From positions 1-10,556 of the forward strand of contig CAMYJM010000108.1 of NCBI GenBank assembly GCA_947258635.1: DNA of 10,556 nt, written 5' to 3'. The number at the start of each line of letters is the position of its first letter. The stretch's first letter is position 1. This document shows positions 5,187-10,556 of the stretch, one piece after another. The position numbers and the translations under genes were made by a program. The notes beneath the pieces were generated by a model, which had not been told where the DNA came from, did not search any database, and saw only the letters and a list, made by a program, of their open reading frames with translations. The DNA comes from an uncultured Acidimicrobiaceae bacterium. GTDB lineage: Bacteria > Actinomycetota > Acidimicrobiia > Spongiisociales > UBA5794.

Positions 5187-7850
5187 TCAGCTCCGTCCGA
5201 GCTCGTCGATGAGGGTGGCCACCAGGCCGGTCCAGCCGGTTTGGTGGGAAGCGCCGAGGCCCTCACCGGTTTCGGCGTTGAAGTACTCGTGGAACAGCAG
5301 CAGATCGCACCAGGCGGGGTCGTCCTGGAGTCGGTTCCGGCCGCCGTGGAACGGGCGCCGTCCCTCGCCGTCGGGGAGGAACAACGCCACGAGGCGCCGC
5401 GACAGGTCGGCGGCCACCTCCTCCAACGTCGCCTCGTGGCCGGACCCCGTCGGGTATTCCACCGTCAGCTCGTCTCCGTAGAAGCTGTGGTACTCGCGCA
5501 GTGCCTCGATGATCAGGTAGTTCAAGGGGAACCAGATCGGACCGCGCCAGTTCGAGTTGCCGCCGAACATCACGGTCTCCGACTCCCCCGGCTCGTAGGC
5601 AACGGTGTAGTCCATGCCGCCGATATTCACCGCCACCGGATGCGCCTCGTGGTACTTCGAGAGCGACCGGATCCCGAACGGCGAGAGGAACTCGTCCGGA
5701 TCGAGCAGGTAGCGCAGCACCGCCCGCAGCTTCGACTCGTCCAGAACCGACATCAGCACCCGGTGTCCCACCCCGTGGCGGTCCATCGAGGCCACCTGGC
5801 TCGCCAAATCGGGCCGGTGCCGGGAGAACCACCGCATGCGGCGGCGAAAGTCCGGATTGGAAGCGATCAACTCCGACTCGATCACCTCGACACCGAGGAG
5901 CGATATCAATCCGACCAGGGAGCGCACCCGGAGCGGGACGATGCGACCGTCCGGCAGGTGGAGGACGTCGTAGAAGAAGCCGTCCTCCTCGTCCCACAGG
6001 GAGTGATCCGAAGCGTTCATGGCCTTGGCGATCGACAGGAAATGCTCGTAGAACTTGGTGGCGATGTCCTCGTATGCCGGCCGGGTCTCCGCCAGCTCCA
6101 GCGAGAGCCGCAGCATGCCGAGCGTGGCGAAGGCCATCCAGGCAGTGCCGTCCGACTGGTCGATGTGCCCGCCGCCGGGGGCTTCTTTGGAGCGGTCGAA
6201 CAGCCCGATGTTGTCGAGGCCGAGGAACCCGCCCTGGAAGACGTTGTTGCCGTCGGTGTCCTTGCGGTTGACCCACCAGGTGAAAGTCAGCAGCAGCTTG
6301 TGGAACGTGGCCTCGAGGAAGGCAGGGTCGGGGCGGCCCGCCCAGCGGTGGTCCAGCTCGAATATGCGCCGGGCCGCCCACCCGAACACCGGAGGGTTGA
6401 CATTGCCGAAATTCCATTCGTAGGCCGGCACCTGCCCGTTGGGATGCATGAACCACTCCCGGGTCAGCAAACGCAGATTGCCCTTGGCGAAAACCGGATC
6501 GATCAGGCCGAGCGGCAAGCAGTGGAAGGCCAGATCCCATGCCGCGAACCAGGGGTACTCCCAGGGATCCGGCATCGAGAAGACGTCGTGGGAGTTGAAG
6601 TGCTCCCAGCCCGCATTGCGCCCGGTGAGCCGCTGTGGCGGAGGAGCCGGCCCGGCCGGGTCGCCGCGCAGCCATTGCTCCACGTCGTAGGAGTAGAGCT
6701 GCTTGCCCCACACCATGCCGGCCAGTGCGGCCCGCTGCAGCCGGCGCTCCTCGTCGGCCGCACCTGCCGGGTGCACCGTGTCGTAGAAGGCGTCCGCCTC
6801 TTGTCGCCGCGCGGCGATGATCTCGGCGGCGTCCCCAAAGGGATCCGCGAGGTCGCTCGCCGCCAGCCGCAGCAGCACGGTCGTCGCCTCGCCGGCGGCC
6901 AGCTCGATGCGATACCACACGGCGGCTTTGGTCCCGGAACGGTTCGAGTTGACCGCGGCGGCGTCGCCTTCGATCAGACGGCGCCCGAAGGCATCCTTGG
7001 TGTAGCGGGGCGAATCGGCGGCATCGAAGAGGCGCCCCGAGTTCGTCTCGTTGTCGGTGACCCACAGATCGTGGGCACCGAGGGCGTACCAGCGGTAGGT
7101 GCCGAGCACCGGATGCTCGGCATGCGAGGTGATGTAGCCCTCACTGATGTCCACCAGGTCGATGCGGGGTTTGCCCGGCACGTCGTGCATCGGCCCCGCG
7201 TCGTAGCCCCACGCCCACGTGTTGCGAAACCACAGGGTCGGCAGCAGATCGAGCCGGGCCGCCTCGGGACCACGGTTGGCGACGCGAATTCGGATCACGA
7301 TGTCGTCGACCGCCGCCTTGGCGTACTCGATGTCGACGTCGAAGTAGCGGTCGTAATCGAAGATGCCGGTGTCGATCAGCTCGTACTCGGGGTCGTGCAC
7401 AGTCCGCCGGGCGCTCTCCTCCCGGAGCTCATCGTATGGGAAGCGGGCTTGGGGGTAGCGGTAGCGCATCTCGAGGTAGCTGTGGGTGGGGGTGGCGTCG
7501 AGATGCCAGTAGGCCTCCTTGACGTCCTCGCCGTGGTTGCCTTCGTGGTTGTCCAGGCCAAAAAGGCGCTCTTTCAGGATCGGGTCCTGGCCGTTCCACA
7601 TGGCGACGGCGAAACACAGGTACTGATGGTCGTCGCAAATCCCGGCGATGCCGTCCTCGTTCCAGCGGTACGCCCGGGACGGAGCGTGATCGTGAGGGAA
7701 GTAGCCCCAGGCGTCGCCATCGGCGCTGTAGTCCTCCCGCACGGTGCCCCAGGCCCGTTCTGACAGGTACGGGCCCCATAGATACCACGACGCCTCATCA
7801 TCGTGAGCTGCGCCAAGGCGGTGGTGCTCGGGAGTCTGCATCGACGGCAT
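5187..7850 (-). CDS. GH63/MGH1-type glycoside hydrolase (glucosidase-like)
   Basis: The gene encodes 887 residues from ATG 7850 (a second ATG at 7841 is possible). The frame extends upstream to 8063, but that part lies over the toxin gene and reads as shadow sequence, so it is excluded. N-terminal blocks NEDGIAGICDDHQYLCFA (about 64-81) and GNHGEDVKE (about 104-112), followed by a THSYLEMRYRYPQ stretch, are typical of large bacterial GH63-related glucosidases. The C-terminal half carries the (alpha/alpha)6-barrel motifs WDLAF (Asp439), DGTAWM and NWRGPIWFPLNYL (from about 767). By analogy with YgjK and other GH63 enzymes, Asp439 is the likely general acid. I cannot assign the base. No signal peptide or membrane segment is seen, so it is probably cytoplasmic and acts on an alpha-linked glucoside or related compatible solute or oligosaccharide; the substrate is unknown. 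It starts 22 bases after the PIN toxin stop and may share its transcript. Confidence 0.9.
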   Translation of the reverse strand: MPSMQTPEHHRLGAAHDDEASWYLWGPYLSERAWGTVREDYSADGDAWGYFPHDHAPSRAYRWNEDGIAGICDDHQYLCFAVAMWNGQDPILKERLFGLDNHEGNHGEDVKEAYWHLDATPTHSYLEMRYRYPQARFPYDELREESARRTVHDPEYELIDTGIFDYDRYFDVDIEYAKAAVDDIVIRIRVANRGPEAARLDLLPTLWFRNTWAWGYDAGPMHDVPGKPRIDLVDISEGYITSHAEHPVLGTYRWYALGAHDLWVTDNETNSGRLFDAADSPRYTKDAFGRRLIEGDAAAVNSNRSGTKAAVWYRIELAAGEATTVLLRLAASDLADPFGDAAEIIAARRQEADAFYDTVHPAGAADEERRLQRAALAGMVWGKQLYSYDVEQWLRGDPAGPAPPPQRLTGRNAGWEHFNSHDVFSMPDPWEYPWFAAWDLAFHCLPLGLIDPVFAKGNLRLLTREWFMHPNGQVPAYEWNFGNVNPPVFGWAARRIFELDHRWAGRPDPAFLEATFHKLLLTFTWWVNRKDTDGNNVFQGGFLGLDNIGLFDRSKEAPGGGHIDQSDGTAWMAFATLGMLRLSLELAETRPAYEDIATKFYEHFLSIAKAMNASDHSLWDEEDGFFYDVLHLPDGRIVPLRVRSLVGLISLLGVEVIESELIASNPDFRRRMRWFSRHRPDLASQVASMDRHGVGHRVLMSVLDESKLRAVLRYLLDPDEFLSPFGIRSLSKYHEAHPVAVNIGGMDYTVAYEPGESETVMFGGNSNWRGPIWFPLNYLIIEALREYHSFYGDELTVEYPTGSGHEATLEEVAADLSRRLVALFLPDGEGRRPFHGGRNRLQDDPAWCDLLLFHEYFNAETGEGLGASHQTGWTGLVATLIDELGRS

Positions 7851-7872
7851 CTTGCCACGTGCGATGGGGCGC

Positions 7873-8256
7873 TCATATCGCGACGATCGTCGCCCCCGAT
7901 CCGGCGGCTTCCACCAGGTGGCGCATGTCGTCGGGGTCGCTGGTGAGGATCCAATCCCCGGGACGTGCCAGGAGGGCGAGCGCCGCATGGGTGGGGTTCT
8001 CCGTGTTCGCCGCCCCGCAGAGCTCTCCGGCCCGGCGACCCTCCGGCTCCCCGATGGCGGCAACCCGCACGGCTGAGAGAAACCGAGCCAGCTTGGCTTG
8101 GCGACCGTCGGCTGCGCGCCACACCTGGGCGACGATCATGGCGTGGGTTCGCAGCCCGATGTTCTCGTCGGCAGCCACTTGGAGCCGGGCCAGCATCGAT
8201 CGATCGTCACGTTCCACTGCGATCAACGCTCCGGCATCGAGCACAAAGGCGCTCAC
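7873..8256 (-). CDS. vapC: PIN-domain toxin, VapC-like, with altered third acidic motif
   Basis: The gene encodes 127 residues from a GTG at 8256 that overlaps the antitoxin stop by 4 bases (GTGA), so the two are translationally coupled. VapC toxins are Mg-dependent RNases that cut tRNA or other RNA and are neutralised by a VapB partner. The PIN fold is clear: VLDAGALIAVER at the N-terminus (Asp7), AQVWR at 43-47, GRRAGELCG, and ILTSDPDD at 103-110 (Asp107). Relatives of this group usually have a DxxDA motif before the LLA helix. Here the matching residues read NPTHA (86-90), so both aspartates are replaced, by Asn86 and His89. RNase activity may therefore be weak or lost. The nearby second PIN gene retains its YDAAY motif. 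The family call is solid, activity is doubtful. Confidence 0.85.
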   Translation of the reverse strand: MSAFVLDAGALIAVERDDRSMLARLQVAADENIGLRTHAMIVAQVWRAADGRQAKLARFLSAVRVAAIGEPEGRRAGELCGAANTENPTHAALALLARPGDWILTSDPDDMRHLVEAAGSGATIVAI

Positions 8257-8477
8257 AGGCCGATCTCACGCCGCGCCGTTGCCAGTTCATCTGCAGTAAA
8301 GGCGCCATGCCCGGCTTGGTAGTCGGCGAGGTACTCGGTGACCGCGTCGGAGCGAAGCCGAGCGGCCACGGCCTCGGCGATCCAGGCCGACAGCGGCTGG
8401 CCGGCGCGCTCGGCGGCGGCTCGCACCCGTTCGCTCAGTTCGGGGTCCATCGAAATGCTCATCTTGTTGACCTTCAT
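8253..8477 (-). CDS. vapB: Ribbon-helix-helix antitoxin, VapB-like
   Basis: The gene encodes 74 residues. An N-terminal beta strand plus two helices, MSISMDPELSERVRAAAERA and then LSAWIAEAVAARLR, match the ribbon-helix-helix fold of CopG/VapB antitoxins. The C-terminal tail (from about residue 50, rich in Tyr, His, Glu and Arg) would wrap the toxin. ATG 8477 gives the longest reading. ATG 8462 (MSISMDPEL) is a good alternative, because AAGG lies 9 bases upstream of it. The stop overlaps the toxin start by 4 bases. The product should bind both the toxin and the inverted repeat just upstream, giving the usual conditional autorepression of the operon. Confidence 0.85.
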   Translation of the reverse strand: MKVNKMSISMDPELSERVRAAAERAGQPLSAWIAEAVAARLRSDAVTEYLADYQAGHGAFTADELATARREIGL

Positions 8478-8498
8478 GTCCGGAATGATACTCGAGCA

Positions 8499-8516
8499 TT
8501 CCTACCGTGGTAGGAA
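8499..8516. promoter_or_regulatory. Candidate autoregulatory operator of the vapBC pair
   Basis: TTCCTACC and GGTAGGAA form a perfect 8-bp inverted repeat around a 2-base centre (GT). It lies 22 bases upstream of the antitoxin ATG at 8477, where the promoter should be. RHH antitoxins bind short palindromes in exactly this location. No other gene starts nearby. The function is inferred from position and symmetry. Confidence 0.65.
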
Positions 8517-8604
8517 CGCTCGCCGTATGACGCCAAAGTACGAGGACGGTGCGACAGATTGCCCGCGAGATGCACGAGCCTCTTGAATCGGACGTCGCGG
8601 CCGG

Positions 8605-9015
8605 CTACCGCCGCCGCTCGAGGTGGCGTCTCACCCGTACCAGCATTCGCACGAGCTCCTCGGCGAGGAACTCCGGCTGGGCCCGCGGGTTGTTGTAGAC
8701 GACGTACTCCTTGGCGATGAGAGACGCCAGATAGTCGAGCAGGGCAGCTTCGTCCGTCTTGACGAACAGATAATCGGCGTGTCCCTCGTTGTAGTAGACG
8801 ATCCTCGACTCCGGGTCGAAGCGGCTGCGGCCTTCACCGGGATCCGGGTCGGGCGCGATCGACGGCAATCGGGAGGTGCGGGCCCGATCGGGCATCGCCG
8901 GGTTGGAGCCGGGTGATGGCTCGGGCGACGGAGCCGGATCGCCCGGCTTGAGATCCTCGAGCCGCGGCTCCTGATCGGTGACGTCTCCGTTGGGCGACGC
9001 CGGCAGCCACCGCCC
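8605..9015 (-). pseudogene. Out-of-frame C-terminal segment of the GHKL ATPase
   Basis: This frame gives a Pro/Asp/Glu-rich linker (EPRLEDLKPGDPAPSPEP and onward). A compact domain follows with RSRFDPESRIVYYNEGHADY, then LFVKTDEAALLDYLASLIA and a Leu/Arg-rich final helix (LVRMLVRVRRHLERRR) before a TAG at 8605-8607. The composition is that of real protein. In GHKL ATPases of this type the C-terminus often has a similar block with an N-x-x-H-x-x-Y/F core followed by long helices. Linking it to the upstream frame needs a +1 shift (one extra base, or two missing) between about 8990 and 9016. A GGGG run (CCCC at 9013-9016 on the plus strand) is the most likely place for a miscounted base. No good independent start was found. 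An ATG within the linker near 8894 lacks a ribosome binding site. Confidence 0.68.
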
Positions 9016-10030
9016 CGAACACCCGGCGCAGGGTATCGGACAGCCGATCGGCGGTAGCTCGATCGACTTCTTCGTTGACGCGCTCGCACATGGCGCGCAG
9101 GGCCGGTTCGGTGGCCCGGACGGCCTCGGTGAAAAGCGGGTATGCGTTGTCATCGCGCAGGATCGCCCGCCGACCCGCCGTCTGCTGGAGACCGGGAAAG
9201 ACAACCCGCCCCGACACCTGGCCCGAGTTCCACGGCTCGGTGTCGAACTCGTCGAGCTCACAGATTGAATCGATGATCGTGGTGCCCGCCCGTCCCGCCA
9301 CGGTAACCCGCCGCGAGCCGTCCTTGCCCGGAGCCACAAAAAGGCTGAACTCGATTGTCCCCCAGAGAGTGCGCTGCGGGGCCAGCCGGACTGCGATGCC
9401 CTCAGGCTGTTCGGGAGTCACCAGCTCGACGGCGCGTCCCTCCTGCACTTCGATCACGTACTCACCGGCCTCGAGGGCCGCCGCCCGCCGCCGCCGCAAG
9501 TAGTCGACGACCTTGCGCTGCGTGATCGAACGCAGGATCTCCCGATCGAGCTCGGCGACGTACACCGTGGTCCCCGGCGTCGCCCGGGCGCGCCGTTTCT
9601 CCGGCCGCAGCTCTGCGGTGGCGGCCCCCCTGTGGAGCCGAAGCAACCACGTCTCGCTCGAGCCCGAGACGCGCGACACGATGTCACAACGCGCGCCGAG
9701 CTGTTGAAACGCCAGCAACCCGATGGCCTTCTCGCCGAGAGTGCGCTCATCGTCGACTTTCACCGACTTGAACAGGTTGCGGGCCACCTCGCGCAGACGA
9801 TCCGGTGTCATACCCCGCCCATCGTCGTCGACCGCCACGACCGGGTAGCGTCCCTTGCGGCGCAAGATCACCCGGATCCGCTCCCCCGGCCGATCGGCCT
9901 CGGCGTACTCGTCCGCCGCATTCGAGACGAACTCGTTGAGCGCGTCCTTGGGATCCTGATAGGCCTGACCGGTGACCAGAACCGCCTTCGCCAGGCTCCC
10001 GATCCGTAGCCGCACCTTCTCCGTTGCCAT
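8834..10030 (-). CDS. GHKL (Hsp90/MutL/HATPase_c-type) ATP-binding protein, frameshifted near its 3' end
   Basis: This 398-residue ORF starts at ATG 10030. The Bergerat fold motifs are visible in order. The N-box is ALNEFVSNAADEY (Glu33, Asn37, Asp40). The G1 box is DDDGRGM (68-74). A lid region GEKAIGLLAF follows at 99-108, and ATPGTTVYV comes later. The Glu-x-x-x-Asn arrangement is the catalytic one of MutL/Hsp90/MORC-like ATPases, so this is a hydrolase rather than a histidine kinase; no phosphorylation domain is seen. Residues after about 338 become Arg/Gly/Ser-rich shadow sequence, and the real C-terminus appears in another frame (8605-9015). A repaired product would be about 474 residues. 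Its role is unknown. Similar stand-alone GHKL ATPases occur in DNA repair, chromosome organisation and phage defence. It lies between two PIN-toxin genes, and I see no partner nuclease in the window. Confidence 0.83.
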   Translation of the reverse strand: MATEKVRLRIGSLAKAVLVTGQAYQDPKDALNEFVSNAADEYAEADRPGERIRVILRRKGRYPVVAVDDDGRGMTPDRLREVARNLFKSVKVDDERTLGEKAIGLLAFQQLGARCDIVSRVSGSSETWLLRLHRGAATAELRPEKRRARATPGTTVYVAELDREILRSITQRKVVDYLRRRRAAALEAGEYVIEVQEGRAVELVTPEQPEGIAVRLAPQRTLWGTIEFSLFVAPGKDGSRRVTVAGRAGTTIIDSICELDEFDTEPWNSGQVSGRVVFPGLQQTAGRRAILRDDNAYPLFTEAVRATEPALRAMCERVNEEVDRATADRLSDTLRRVFGAVAAGVAQRRRHRSGAAARGSQAGRSGSVARAITRLQPGDARSGPHLPIAVDRARPGSR

Positions 10031-10185
10031 ACCACCAGACTAGGGAAACGGGGTGCGTCACGGCAGCTCGTAGCGCGGGATCGCCAGGTAGGCCGGCTCG
10101 GCGGCCACAATCGGCACCCTCGTCGCGGTCGGCGAGCTGGATTAGCGCTGGCTGGGCTGAGGGCCTATCCGGCTAGACGTGACAA

Positions 10186-10556
10186 CTAGACGAGCTCGAC
10201 GGCGCAGGTCAGATTGGGCGCGGCCACCAGTCTGGTGTCGGTGGTGACGAGGGGGGCGTCGAGTGCGGTGGCGAGCGCTACGTATGCCGCGTCGTACGGG
10301 CTCAGGTTGTTGCGCAGCGCCCAGATCGGGCCGAGCAGATCACGGTGGCTGTGGCGATGCAGGTTCGCCATTCGCAAGGCGCACAGAACCCTGGCGGCAT
10401 CCGATCCGGCGACCACGCCGGCCGATTCCAGTCGACGCAGCGCACTCGCTACTTCGAGATCGATCAGATGCGGGGCATGGAGCTCCTCACCATTGATTCG
10501 GGTGGCCGTCGCAACATCGCCGAAGAATGCGTCTACCAAGACAGACGCGTCGATGA
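10186..10556 (-). CDS. vapC: PIN-domain toxin, VapC-like (5' end outside window)
   Basis: The frame is open to the right edge. The first complete codons read IDASVLVDAFFGD, the standard start of a VapC PIN domain, so only a few residues and the start codon are missing. A TTG at 10539 would be an internal false start because it removes the first aspartate. Counting from the first complete codon, the acidic set is intact: Asp2, Glu34 (LIDLEVASALRR), Asp88 (LSPYDAAYVALA) and Asp106 (LVTTDTRLV). About 122 residues are visible, close to full family length. An RHH or other antitoxin would be expected just upstream, outside the window. The product is predicted to be an active ribonuclease toxin. It is not closely similar to the other PIN gene here, so this is not a recent duplication. 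Confidence 0.85.
   Translation of the reverse strand, partial: IDASVLVDAFFGDVATATRINGEELHAPHLIDLEVASALRRLESAGVVAGSDAARVLCALRMANLHRHSHRDLLGPIWALRNNLSPYDAAYVALATALDAPLVTTDTRLVAAPNLTCAVELV

Noticed and set aside
5263..7065. A 600-codon minus-strand frame inside the glycosidase
   Set aside because: Arg/Pro/Gly/Ala-rich shadow frame. It shows no recognisable motif and is fully contained in a gene with strong family signatures.
4989..7763. A 924-codon plus-strand open frame antisense to the glycosidase
   Set aside because: It mirrors the glycosidase codon pattern in high-GC DNA and is full of Val/Gly/Arg/Glu runs without domain motifs. The minus-strand frame has clear GH63 motifs throughout.
7851..8063. 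N-terminal extension of the glycosidase frame to 8063
   Set aside because: It overlaps the PIN toxin gene in another frame, and its translation is Arg/Pro/Ser-rich shadow sequence. Family similarity begins only after ATG 7850.

Overview
The window looks like chromosomal DNA from a high-GC actinobacterium. The signs are strong GC bias at third codon positions, GTG starts, a SARP-type (BTAD) regulator fused to a STAND ATPase, and several VapBC-type toxin-antitoxin genes. An uncultured or deep-branching actinobacterium fits best. A Chloroflexota host is not excluded, because large SARP/STAND fusions also occur there.

Left part (1-4214, all minus strand): a large regulator gene, made of a winged-helix DNA-binding domain, BTAD, an nSTAND1-type NTPase, one transmembrane helix and an NTF2/SnoaL-like tail, is followed 27 bases downstream by a lipoprotein gene with a strong ribosome binding site. 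The lipoprotein runs off the left edge. It carries two tandem copies of a 243-residue domain I do not recognise. The two genes look like an operon in which a membrane-tethered regulator and a surface lipoprotein are made together. The regulator has an apparent 1-base frameshift near 1740 that separates the end of its last domain.

Centre (4215-5186): a 398-base divergent intergenic region separates the regulator from a small secreted protein on the plus strand. It contains a twice-occurring 19-base motif and a 7-base dyad. The small gene ends at a perfect 12-bp stem that probably works as a bidirectional terminator.

Right-centre (5187-8516, minus strand): an RHH antitoxin (vapB-like) and a PIN toxin (vapC-like) overlap by 4 bases. 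A full-length cytoplasmic GH63/MGH1-type glycosidase follows 22 bases later. A perfect 8+2+8 inverted repeat lies just upstream of the antitoxin and is a good candidate autoregulatory operator. The PIN toxin appears to have lost one of its conserved acidic residues.

Right part (8605-10556, minus strand): a GHKL (Hsp90/MutL-like) ATPase gene of unknown role has an apparent frameshift near 9000-9016. Beyond it lies the 3' part of a second PIN-domain toxin gene with an intact acidic set, cut by the window edge.

All genes except the small secreted one are on the minus strand. Two apparent single-base frameshifts within 10 kb suggest either assembly errors or genuine gene decay, and reads should decide this. 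I see no RNA genes, CRISPR array, insertion sequence or clear phage feature. The most unusual items are the regulator architecture with its partner repeat lipoprotein and the degenerate PIN toxin beside a glycosidase.
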